Positions 11,118 through 21,730 of a DNA stretch of 64,000 nt are shown piece by piece. Both the position numbers and the translations under genes were made by a program. Numbering within the stretch: the stretch's first letter is position 1; every line of letters starts with the position of its first letter. Under the pieces are notes generated by a model. The model had not been told where the DNA came from. It did no database searches and worked only from the letters and a program-made list of their open reading frames with translations. The stretch comes from Nemertoderma westbladi (taxonomy: Eukaryota; Xenacoelomorpha; Nemertodermatida; Nemertodermatidae). The stretch lies in assembly GCA_032718475.1 (NCBI GenBank), contig JAUCBJ010006228.1:22385-86384 (forward strand), written 5' to 3'.

Positions 11118-13616
11118 TTACATGATAGTGCAATGTTTCTTCTTTGGGCGGCGAAGATACGTCTTCTTAGGTAAGAATTCAATCACTGCAGGGGGGTGAT
11201 GAAAGTCACCTGGTGAACATTCAATAATGGTGGCATAAGCTTTGTAATCCGTGTCGTGAGTAATAATATTATTTCTCTTATATTCGATATAACATTCGTC
11301 ATTATTATTTTCTTCCACATCGCCCATATATATATTTTCTGATATATTGACATCTGAATCTATTTGGCTTTGAGAAATAGATTCTTGGCCTTTTTCAAGA
11401 TCATCTTGCACTGTGAAACTTCCTTTGTCAATGACACTTTCAGGGAACACGTTTTCTAATGTATTGTTCACAATATCTCTTGCAATGGCAGCAGCATCAT
11501 TTTCGCCATTACCTAAATTGTCACTGTCATCTGTCACTGTAATTCCATCATCTACAACAAATTCGTCAAAACAATTCGTATTACCTTTCACTGACTCAGC
11601 ATTTGACTTATCATTCACAACCTCTTCGTCGACTTTCATGGCATCATTTACAGTAAGTGTGTTTCCATCAGTCATAATATGCCCTTTGATTATATTTGTA
11701 TGCAATATAGGGGAAATTTCAATTTTATTATCCAAACTAAGATCACTAATGATTTCTTGTTTGATACTTTTGTTAATGTCGGTCTTATCTTCTTCTACAT
11801 CAATATGACTTTCAACAATATTTATGCTACTCTGGCAGCCAACATTAAGGAATCCAGGTTTCATCACATCATGGTCTTCAGTTTCACTATTATTGTATGT
11901 GCTTTTAAATAAGTACCTTGAATTTTCGTTATCATTGCATGAAATATTGTGGTCAATTTCCAAATTTCTAATCTCATGTTCTGTATCATCAAACAGCGTT
12001 GCATCGGTTTGCGAGGCACTGTTACTGACTGCCACTGTATCATTCTTATCTATGTGCTTATGCTTTTCTTCTATGCTGTGATCATTTTGAGTTATGTCTG
12101 TGTAAACAACATTTGGTTCTCCGGGAGCACATTCTTCACAGACTAAATCAGTGTAAATATAGTGAGGATAGTCCAAAGCAAGATTTTCTGGTAAATTACA
12201 TTTTAATAAATCTACTGAAGGACTTGTGTTATCATTTATATAATCTGCCTTCCCACTATGTCCATCATCAGCATGTGTTGGTGAGCAATCATTAGGTAAC
12301 ACTTCCTCTACGCTATCTTTATTTAGAGATAAAACTACATTTTGTTTATCCCCAAGATCAGGAACATTGCACTCTGCACTAGTTGGTATATTCAATAGCG
12401 GTTTATGGAAAGCATCTTTGAGCATTGCATTTTCATCTATACAAACGCCGAATGACGGTATTTTTTCTTCCGATATAGTAACTCCAAGATCAGCTTCTTG
12501 TTTCATCTCAAGGTTCAATTCTTCAGAATTATTGATATCAACATTTGTTTTACTGTCAACTTCTTCAAACTCATCATCGCTATATTCATATTCATCCAGG
12601 ATGTAGCCATCCCTTTCCAAACCCAAACGAACCTGTTCTGCAGTAATATCACCAGATGAATCGCTGTCTTTCACTACATCATTAGCTGCTTCTGTAGATG
12701 AAATAGAAGTGTGGTGCGCTTTGATTTCGACATCCGCTAGGTACGGTTTCAAATAAAGCAACATGCTTTGCGGCTTAGTTTTTTGTGTTTCCTGGATATC
12801 ATCAACAGTAATTTTTCCGGGATTTTCAGATTCCTGTGAAATAACTGTATGTGTGATATTTGGGTCATCTTCCTCAAGGTGTTGAAAATTATTTGGCGAC
12901 ATGCCACCATCACAACTTGGTTGCTTGAAATTGATTTTTTCCCCTCCAGTGTCAGCATTCGTCCTCTTGTTTGGACTGACATCAGCCTCAATATATAAGT
13001 TGGTATTGCTTTTACTTGACTTGATTCTGGACATCGGAGATATGTTGCAATTTGAGAGCAAGTCTGAAATATCTGATGTGTTTAATAAACTCTTGGAATT
13101 AATGTCTTCAAACTCAGTGGAAGATGATGACTGTAGTACCCGTGATCGAAACTGACTTGACTTTATATATTTGTGAGAGTGAGTATGTCCTCGACTACCT
13201 TCAAACTTCGATTCACTGTGAGCTCTTCGTGACTTGCAAGATCTATCAGAGAAACTGTTGGATTGGGGCGAAATATCATTTTTTCGTGGAGACTTATTTT
13301 CATTTATGTTTGAAGCATAAATGTCATTTTCCTGGTTATCATCATTGCACATGGATGCTCGAAGCCAAGAGTTCAGCACAGTAAACTTGCTACCAGTTTC
13401 TGATGGTGTCAACTCTGAGATTTCGCCGGCAGCCATGTACTTACTGAGGCCAGACGTCAACGTTACCAGCTTCCCTTTAGCCTTCCCTCTCCAAGCTGCA
13501 GGTGACCGAAGTCTCCCTTCTTTCCGCCTGTTGTTGTGACAAACTACGCAACAAGGGTTGCAGCTCTGTATCTTGTGCAGATGAGCGTCAGACTTGTCCT
13601 CTTCTAATAATATCAT
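11118..13616 (-). CDS. Large acidic, mostly disordered protein with C-terminal polybasic-CAAX box (832 aa)
   Basis: Single uninterrupted frame of 832 codons. It starts at an ATG preceded 21 nt upstream by an in-frame stop; a splice-acceptor-like TTTTCCTTTGCAG at ~13670 suggests a 5' UTR intron. The N-terminal ~90 residues are basic (CHNNRRKEGRLRSPAAWRGK, then GKLVTLTSGLSKYM). The bulk is Asp/Glu/Asn/Ser-rich and looks unstructured, with an acidic patch near GYILDEYEYSDDEFEEVDS. The end is RRPKKKHCTIM: basic residues before Cys-Thr-Ile-Met, a CAAX motif with Met last, which predicts farnesylation and membrane anchoring. Vertebrate paralemmins end in a similar basic-Cys-aaM tail and are also acidic, but I see none of their coiled coil, so the family is open. 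Confidence 0.75.
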   Translation of the reverse strand: MILLEEDKSDAHLHKIQSCNPCCVVCHNNRRKEGRLRSPAAWRGKAKGKLVTLTSGLSKYMAAGEISELTPSETGSKFTVLNSWLRASMCNDDNQENDIYASNINENKSPRKNDISPQSNSFSDRSCKSRRAHSESKFEGSRGHTHSHKYIKSSQFRSRVLQSSSSTEFEDINSKSLLNTSDISDLLSNCNISPMSRIKSSKSNTNLYIEADVSPNKRTNADTGGEKINFKQPSCDGGMSPNNFQHLEEDDPNITHTVISQESENPGKITVDDIQETQKTKPQSMLLYLKPYLADVEIKAHHTSISSTEAANDVVKDSDSSGDITAEQVRLGLERDGYILDEYEYSDDEFEEVDSKTNVDINNSEELNLEMKQEADLGVTISEEKIPSFGVCIDENAMLKDAFHKPLLNIPTSAECNVPDLGDKQNVVLSLNKDSVEEVLPNDCSPTHADDGHSGKADYINDNTSPSVDLLKCNLPENLALDYPHYIYTDLVCEECAPGEPNVVYTDITQNDHSIEEKHKHIDKNDTVAVSNSASQTDATLFDDTEHEIRNLEIDHNISCNDNENSRYLFKSTYNNSETEDHDVMKPGFLNVGCQSSINIVESHIDVEEDKTDINKSIKQEIISDLSLDNKIEISPILHTNIIKGHIMTDGNTLTVNDAMKVDEEVVNDKSNAESVKGNTNCFDEFVVDDGITVTDDSDNLGNGENDAAAIARDIVNNTLENVFPESVIDKGSFTVQDDLEKGQESISQSQIDSDVNISENIYMGDVEENNNDECYIEYKRNNIITHDTDYKAYATIIECSPGDFHHPPAVIEFLPKKTYLRRPKKKHCTIM

Positions 13617-16487
13617 TGCTAATTGACAAAGGATTCAATATCCACCCGCTAAAAAATCATAGAATATCTGCAAAGGAAAATATATCAAATAATAATATAT
13701 CAGACTGAGATTCTACACCATGTCTGTCCTGGAATATAGTGTTTCCGACACTAGGTGGTACCAGTTCGTTTGAAAAAAAAAATCATATCTCATCTCATGA
13801 CTTCATGAACCTAATGTTCAATTACAGCTTTAGTTAGGTTTTGGGGTGCCTCTCTTGTAAACTGCGTTGGCGCTGCTATAGTATACCCACCCATAAACGA
13901 TATTTTTATCTTATGTTAGGTATTGTTAGTTAAAGTAATTATTCTCCAACCCAAACATTTTTTTGTTCTTGAACATTTTTGAAAAAAATTGACAAATTTT
14001 ATAATAACTTAATTATTATTTGATTATACACATGTATATTATGTATTACCGGTATATATTAGCGCGAAAGAAATAAACTCCTTCAGTCCGAATTACGGTC
14101 TGAAGGTCCGCAAATATAAATTGGTATCTATTAACGTTTATAGGTTATTAAACAAAGTATTACACTACTTAAGAAATAATTCCAAATAAAATTACTCTAT
14201 TTATTGTTAAAAAAATGTTTTAGTACAACAAATATTTGCTCTAGAACAAAATTTTTTACTTAACAATAGCTAACATTACATAGAATATTTCTAAAATAGG
14301 GAGTATCAACAATTAGCTATAGTAGCTTGTAAATAGTAAAACTTGTTTATAGGTACCCATACTATAGTAGTGACAACTGGGTGTCACACCAAAGCAGGAT
14401 GGGAAGAAAATTGTTGGAAAACAAACGCGATAACATTTTTATTAACACATTTTCTACAATTCATAGAACTAATCGTCTATTAATTTTATAATATAGAAAA
14501 TATTCTAGAACTCAGACTAGTAAATATTATTTAAGTTTAAAAAAATATTATATATATATTAAATATTATTAAAGTTATGGAACACATTTTTAATTGTATG
14601 CCTACAAATTACGAATTACGAATGAAGGACTACGAATTATCTTTACGAATTAAATTATTCTTTATTTATTTATGAATTATTGTTAATACACTTATATATT
14701 AAATACTTAATACACATATATTCACTTAATAGTTACGAGTAACATATATAATCCATATTGAGGCAGGCGAAGCATCCAAAAATCCAAATAATGGTAAACC
14801 ACGACTAAAGAAGTTGTTATAAAAAATATAAAGCTCTATAAAGTTGTTGTAATTAATCTTCGTAATATAATGAAATCCCAGCATACTTGAGTGAAGTAAA
14901 TGAGAAAGATGGAGACAAATTACTGACTTATTTATAAATATAGTTAACATGTTTAACAGGCAACTATGATAGTCAGCATATTATCTTAAATATAACAATT
15001 AAATCACATAATATAATCTAATAGAACGAAAAAATGTTCTAGAACATTTTTTATTAAGCGTAAGCCTATATTATAATCTAAAACACCAATTATTAATGAT
15101 GTAGAAAAAAATATAAAAATTTGCTACCAAGAAATTGATGGGGGCGATGTGTCTACAGGCACTACTTAAAGCAAAGGGGTCCCTACTTCGCCATGTCGAG
15201 GAGACCCCCTGCCATTTTTTTCACCATTCCTTTTTTTAGTGTTTTTAATGTTTTTTTGGTATTGGTGAATGTTCTAGAAAGATAGTAGATATGTAGCTAG
15301 TGTTTTTGTACAGCTAATATTTATTTAAATATATAAAAATGCGAAAACATTATTATTTCAGGTTAACCAACAGTTTACAGTTTATATTATTTTATTTTCC
15401 AAAAATGCCTTCTAGTAAAAAAAAAACACTCGCCACCATGAAAAAATATACATACGCATTTTCTAGAACATTCAACAATACCAAAAAAGCATTAAAAATA
15501 CTAATAAAGAGACACTAATTTTGGGACCCTTTTTCTTGAGTGCTCAGAGTGCTCTAGTGCAAGTATATACATGCCGCACATTAAGGAGCCACTCTAGCCA
15601 CTGAAGACATTTCTTAGGCTTTTCTCACTAACCTCACTCAGAACTGTTGGTTCAAACAAACATTAAACAGTTGAAACAATCACCACGGGTAATAAATAGT
15701 TGCGAATTTCATCTACCAGTAACTAATTTCGGTGTTATCAATAGCAGCACAGTTACTTGTTTTCATTATTAATTACTTCTAGAATGTTACAAACTTAGTG
15801 TTACTCTAGTCACGCATTTCGCAACAACATATTAGCACATGGTACCTATACACCGTGTCCTGGAATATAGAGTCTTTATTCAGGTACCCCCCCCCCCCCC
15901 CCCCTGAATATTTTTCGACAAATCTTTATTGAAATTACATGAAATTTGAAACAGAGATAGTTTCACTTCCCCACGCCCTTGCTGGGTGTGAGTCAGAATT
16001 TATATTTTTGCAATCAATGTTTAGCTACAAGCATTTGAAAAAGGGGTCTCAGGCGATATTGTGACAATTACAGCGCAGTTATTCTTCAACCTTACAGTGA
16101 ATTCACGTTGCTGTTAGATAGCTGGCCTTGCAAGAATTCCTCAAAAGTAACACCATCTAAATTTCGTTTAAAAATAGGTGAGATATTACGCGATCAAAAT
16201 GTTGCATGGTTTTTTTACACCTGCGTGCGGCTGTTTTATTCTATTAAAAAGAAGCACCATATTCTAGAACATTTTGTTTATGCATGAATATCTATGTGAT
16301 AGTATGGTACGAGTTAATATGTATTGCATTGCATGTTTGCCATGTTACGTATGGGATAAACAAAATGTTCCAGAATAGAATGTGGTGTTAATAGAATAAA
16401 TGGCCTGCATATGTGGGGCGAGCCACGAAGTTGGCGGAGCCTTAGCGAATTGACACTGTTAGGGGGTGGGTCAATTTATGCAAATAG
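13617..16487. other. Intergenic, AT-rich; cluster of TTCTAGAA palindromes
   Basis: No gene seen. Six copies of the palindrome TTCTAGAA lie at 14503, 15037, 15272, 15461, 15777 and 16262. A C run sits at about 15887-15904. The 5' UTR/promoter of the minus-strand CAAX-protein gene should lie at the left end of this stretch. Confidence 0.5.
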
Positions 16488-16526
16488 TTGTCGTCGTCGT
16501 CGTCGTCGTCGTTGTCGTCGTCGTCG
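16488..16526. repeat. (GTC)n trinucleotide microsatellite
   Basis: About 13 units of GTC/GTT directly precede the 313-bp tandem repeat; a shorter run (CGTTGTCGTCGTTACG) recurs at the start of the second unit. Confidence 0.9.
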
Positions 16527-17300
16527 TTACGATTTTGACATGTTAATAACTTTGTCGGATTTAAAGCTGCCAAGTTGAAAATTTGTAGGTATCAATATGA
16601 GCAAAAGTTGAGATTTTTGAGAGACTTTCAGACACCATCAGTGCAATGGTCTCCCGCTAGAGGGCCACATGTCTAAACATTAAATGCCCTCCCATTTCTT
16701 TGCTTTTAATCCGTTTAAGCTGAAACTTGGCAGATATGTATTAGACCATTAGCTGTGACTTTCAAAGGAGGCGAATCCATCTGCAGTTCTCCAGTCTGCC
16801 GCTAGAGGGCCAAAGGTCTGAAAGTGAAATCGTTGTCGTCGTTACGATTTTGACATGCTAATAACTTTGTCGGATTTAAAGCTGCCAAGTTGAAAATTTG
16901 TAGGTATCAATATGAGCTAAAGTTGAGACGTTTGAGAGACTTTCAGACACCATCAGAGCAATAGTCTCCTGCTAGAGGGCCACATGTCTAAACGTTAAAT
17001 GTCCTCCCATTTCTTTGCTTTTAATCCATTTATGCTGACATTTGGCAGATATGTACTAGACCATTAGCTGTGACTTTGAAAGAAGGAATTGAATTGAATT
17101 GAATTGAAGGCTAATCCGTGTGCAGTTCTTCAGTCTGCCGCTAGAGGGCGAAATGTTTGAAAGTGAAATCTTTCTCCCATCTCGTTATTTATGATCCGTT
17201 CAAGCTGAAACGTAGCAGATATGTAGTAGAAGTCGGCCTGAGTCTTTGGTGGGCAGTAAACGGTCTGGAGTCCTCCAGTCTGCCGCTAGAGGGCGAAATG
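16527..17300. repeat. Tandem ~313-bp repeat carrying CTCF-like CCGCTAGAGGGC motifs
   Basis: The unit beginning TTACGATTTTGACATG at 16527 restarts at 16840, and a third, partial unit follows. Each unit includes one or two copies of the C(C/T)GCTAGAGGGC core (16652, 16796, 16968, 17135, 17280), flanked by GCAGTTCT(C/T)CAGTCT. The motif matches the CTCF core consensus CC(A/G)C(C/T)AG(A/G)(G/T)GGC. Similar single motifs occur at 25149, 25289, 44732, 44880 and 45116. Confidence 0.8.
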
Positions 17301-19916
17301 TATAACTAAGTATAATTAAGTCACGTGCTGCGCGAAGGCCCCACTTCGTGTAGCAATAATATATGCAACTTTCGACTGCTCAATTTCAGGTATTTCCCAA
17401 ACAAATTCAAATGTTTTTACATTTGTAGAGTCCTTGCATGGCCGGCATTCTATTGTTACCAACGAATCTCAATAATTGATAATTATATTTATTTATTATC
17501 AAGCACGAAAGTAAAAAACCTTACCGGTAGTTGAGTTAGTACCAAAGTATGTAAAAAACTAAAAAGCAATAGGACCTAGACGTTGCATGCAATCAGTGAT
17601 CAGCTGACAGCAGCCAGCTGATCGGTAGGTTTCGCCCCGCAGCTGAAGGCATTCTCAGGAGGCCAAGCCAGGAAATGTAAAGAGAAATTCAAAAAGGGAG
17701 ACAGAACGAGTATTGAATGAAGAGGAAGGTCTGTAGGTAACTAGCCACTGGGAAGCAGCACCACAAACTTACGCCAATCACGTTTCGGCTTGTTGATAGC
17801 GGGCTTGCGTGTTTGAATGTAATACATTTAAAGCTTTTGAGAGACTGGGAATGTTTAGGAATTTAGGGAATGTTTAAAATGAACGCTTTGAAATGTATAA
17901 ACAATTCACGCCGGTCTGTCAGCCAACGTGTAATTGGGCTCACCGAGGTGAGTCATGATGTAGTTGTGCACAGTCTTACTCTGTTCGCTCCCAGCCTTGG
18001 CAGTCCCCACATGGTGCTGTCTAACACGTTCAAACAAGTGTTGGATGGTGTGTCCAACATATTCCCCCTTACAAGGGGGAAAAATTATTAAATATTCAAA
18101 AAATCAAAAAATTTTTATTTTAAAATATAATCATTGTCATTTTATCACCAAATAATTTTAATAAGTTACATAAATTAAATTAATTTATTGATAATAAATA
18201 TTGTCCATATTTATACTGTATTATATATTAATATTTATTAAAAATAACAATAATGTTGTAGGATTAATTAAGAAAAACTGTCATCCTAACCACGCAATAA
18301 CCAAAATTATAAACTAAATTCCTGTAATATACCATAGCAAGACAGTTTTATGAGATAATAATAGGTATAATTAAACTATATCGGATATGAAGACTAACTG
18401 ACACGACGACTAAGTAAAGTAATTAGTAGGAATGGAGGAACCAGTGCAACAGTGGCAACTTTGTTGTTCGACAATACATGAAGTGTAAATAATATAATTA
18501 AATTAAATTAAATAAGTGTAAACGTCAAAACATTTTCATCGCAACTAAATTTGAAATATTTAAGAAACCGAATTGAAATCACTATTAACTAAAACAACTG
18601 TATAGTAAACAATATTATACTTAGTCTATAATGTCTAACATCAATGCAACAGCAATGTAGAATACTCAATAATGTTCTAGAAAAGTCGAATGTTTCAAAT
18701 TTATTAGATTTGCAGGTTTCCAACCTTATAAGGTTATCAGCAGAGCAGAGCGCTGAAAATTAAAACATGTAACAAACTTAGTATCAGCCGTTAATTAACT
18801 ATGTTTTCGACTCATTGGTATGAAATTATTTATAAAAACGATAAAATTAATCAATTTGAACAGGATAATTCAATACAATAACTCACAGCAGGTTCAATAA
18901 CTATAAAATATATTATAAAATAACTATATTTAACAACTCCAGTAATATAACTGAAACACAATATTGATGCCTACATTACTGATTAAAACAGCACAAGGGG
19001 TTGGCAGACAAATTATTAGTTAATAAACCTAAGACAACATCACTAAATGTATTTCCATATTTATTTCTATAATTTTACTTTAATTCCTTTCCGAAATTCG
19101 CAAAAGCTATAAAGTCTATAACTGTATGAGATATTTCTTTATTCATTCTACCCATTTCATTCAGTGAAAACAGATTTGCCTATCAAATGTTTTTGAGGTA
19201 AATTCTTGGCCATGGAGAGTCGCTCTGATGTGAGTTTATCAAGAAGAGATTATAATTTCTATATTTTAACATATAATGTAAGAAGACAGGGGCGGGGGGG
19301 AGGTGGGGGGTGCGACTTAATGTTAAATTCTCAATTTAGGGAAAGGAGCAGGTTACAGTGGCATTTCTTTTAACCAAAACAATAAACTAAACACAATAGA
19401 ACAGTGTATCAGTTTTATTTTTGAGAGTAATCAGCTGTTATTTGAGTCCAATATCCCCTGGAGAGGGATTAATTTTTATTGCGTCCACCCCCCCCCCCCC
19501 CCCCCAACCTCCTCCCCCTATCTGTATGTAAGATAGTGTATATTGGGGGTGTAGTACTAACTTATAACTACAGTATTCAACTAGAACAATTAGTAGGCCT
19601 AGTTTGAATTAATAATTTTAACGCCAACCTAAACAAAATTCACATATGATTTATTATTTTATCCGAACCATACAGATTGCTCATTTTACTATACAGATAA
19701 AATAATGTAAAAGTTTTGGAAATAATTTATTTCCACAAGTTTTAGTTGACCGAAATACAGACAGATATTATTTCTCTGTATGTTGAGTTTTAATCTCATT
19801 TGTATTTTACTCACAAAGTAAAGAGTTTAAATTCGGTGAGTTTAGCTAAAGATTAAAAGTTCCTCTTTCCAATACTTATTTCCTTCTATATCTTTACTTT
19901 AATTAATTTAACTTGT
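17301..19916. other. Intergenic, AT-rich, repeat fragments
   Basis: No gene seen. A GGAAAGGAGCAGGTTACAG fragment at 19338, continuing to AACCAAAACAATAAACTA, is a relative of the terminal repeat of the transposon at 8391. A C run lies at about 19488-19505. A short hairpin (CCCCCTTACAAGGGGG, about 18064) has no evident role. Confidence 0.5.
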
Positions 19917-21158
19917 TTATTTAGGAAGAGGCGGTTTTATTTCAATAATTTCAGCTAAGTGTTCTTGGATAGTTTCCCTAAATCCGTGGCAGAATGTGAG
20001 AAAGTCTTTGTAGGGCCGTTTCTTAAGGAATTCAATAAGTTCATTGTTCCTTGTAAGACTATCTGGATGTGATTTAATTATTTCTACCTGATTTCCAGTG
20101 ATAACAAATCTACTTTGTAGATAAATTAAAAGAACTTCTGATTCTAATTCGAATGGTCCCTCTGCGAGTTTATAAGGTATACGTTAATAGTAGACGTATA
20201 GAGTAGGAGTATAAGTTTACAAGGTACCAATAATTTCCTTAACTATCGTCTGTATCTCTTCCCTTAACGGGCCCACCTTCCCAATGTATTTCCCTATTTC
20301 TTCCCATTTTTTTGCTCCTTTTATTGTCTCACAAACTTCTCGTACATTAATATGTTCTATCTGATCGTTTTGGTTTATATTAATTTTAATAATAGTTCCC
20401 TCATAATAACCAATCAGTATGTAATTCCCTTCAGGGTGGAAGTTAATAGAAATGAACCAGTTCCACTCCCCACCCAGCCGACCCACAAACTCCTTTATTA
20501 CCCTCCCGTCTCCACCATCTAATACACTTAGATACGATGAATCATCCTTAAACCTGCTCAGCACAGCAACCCTCCCACCCCGAGGTTCCCATTTAACCTC
20601 CGACCCACCTACACTCTGTTCCCATAATTCCGGTTCGGTTATAAAGGAAATACATTTAGTGAACTCGGAACCCCCTATTAACACTTTAGTACCATCTGTA
20701 TTGAACGCTACCGACCAGACTGCCCTGTCCCCTTCCATAAGAACCTTTATTAGGTTCCCTTTGAGGTCCCAGAGTTTAACGGTTCCATCCAAGGAACCAC
20801 TAATTAACCCCTTACCGTCTGAAGTAAATGAGACATCGGTTACCCAGTTACTGTGTGCCGCCGAAGTCTTATGAGTAAATGAATTACCTGTTGCAGTACC
20901 GATAGGTTTTATTGATACGATGGATAATGTACCATCGTGGTACCCAGTCGAGAAAACGTTGGGATGTGATGAGGAGAAGGTGAGAGCTGGACATCCTGTT
21001 ACTGTAGACTCCGAGTTTATACGGAATTCATTGTGAGGGACGTGAAACAACAGCTCATTACTCTCCAAATCCCAAACATTTACGCCACCACGTAGCGTAC
21101 AGACTACAGGAATATATGGCTCGATTGGAGGGGCGGAGTGCAGAGCACAGTTTTTCAT
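19917..21158 (-). CDS. WD40-repeat protein with C-terminal CARD (two exons, about 391 aa)
   Basis: Exon 1 (21158 to 20228) starts at ATG and encodes about six WD40-type blades, for example VSFTSDGKGLISGSLDGTVK followed by LWDLKGNLIK, and INFHPEGNYILIGYYEGTII. Exon 2 (20161 to 19917) encodes a caspase-recruitment domain: the segments LLIYLQSRFVITGNQVEIIK, SLTRNNELIEFLKKRPYKDF and CHGFRETIQEHLAEIIE reproduce the helix spacing and the RGP-AF-x-F-ALRET-QEHLA pattern of CARDs. The exons join in phase across a 66-nt intron. CARDs mediate homotypic contacts in apoptosome and innate-immune complexes. The order is opposite to APAF1 (CARD, NB-ARC, WD40) and no NB-ARC is seen, so an adaptor role is inferred. 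Without splicing, exon 1 would end after three more codons. Confidence 0.75.
20162..20227 (-). other. Predicted 66-nt intron of the WD40-CARD gene
   Basis: On the minus strand it begins GTACCTTG and ends CTCGCAG, with a branch-point-like CTATTAAC about 25 nt before the acceptor. Splicing leaves a one-base plus two-base codon (GAG) and keeps the CARD frame open to its stop. An alternative donor GTAAAC at 20220 would put the CARD out of frame. Confidence 0.6.
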
Positions 21159-21730
21159 CAAAATTAAAAAAATTTCAATTACTGAAATGCTTCAACAAAT
21201 GCAAACGACCAATAGCCAAATCACTACTGGTACTGGTATCTTTAATTTGATCTAATAAATGTTATTTAAAATAGATTTTCCTCGGAATATGTCATATACA
21301 TCTGTCATTATTCATAGTACTCATAGGGTAACCGTACCAGGCCGTACTGATAGGGCCTACCTGTATAATGTACTGTATATAGTACAGAACCGGCCGGAAG
21401 TATTATACAGTTATATTTTATGTTAAGATCTTTAAATTAAACTTTTTAAAATTCATACTGTCCTATAACTAACCAAAACCTAAAATATCCTAACCTATAC
21501 TGCAGTAATTAGGAACCTACAGGTTACTTTCTGTAAGAATTGTTTGTTACTGGCTAACTAACTGACTGATCTGTGTCGGCATTAAGTTATACGATGTGCC
21601 GACAGTGTCGGCGTTACGTTGTGCCGACAGTGTCGCTTTTTCATTGCGCCGACAGTGTCGGCGTTACATCGTGGCGACACTGTCAACATTTTCAAATCTA
21701 ATTATATTTCAAATCGTATTTCAATCTAAT
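21159..21730. other. 5' flank of the WD40-CARD gene
   Basis: No coding signal. It presumably holds the promoter and 5' UTR of the minus-strand gene. A cluster of GTGCCGACAGTGTCGGCGTTA palindromic units lies at 21571-21684 (separate entry). Confidence 0.45.
21571..21684. repeat. Cluster of GCCGACAGTGTCGGC near-palindromes
   Basis: Four imperfect units of a ~33-bp repeat built on GCCGACAGTGTCGGC, separated by GTTACGTTGT-like spacers. A second cluster with the palindrome GCCGACACTGTCGGC lies at 24302-24390, on the other side of the LINE. Confidence 0.85.

Noticed and set aside
11118-13616. Naming the CAAX protein a paralemmin
   Set aside because: Only the tail and the acidic composition are similar; the N-terminal coiled coil and the conserved core are not seen.
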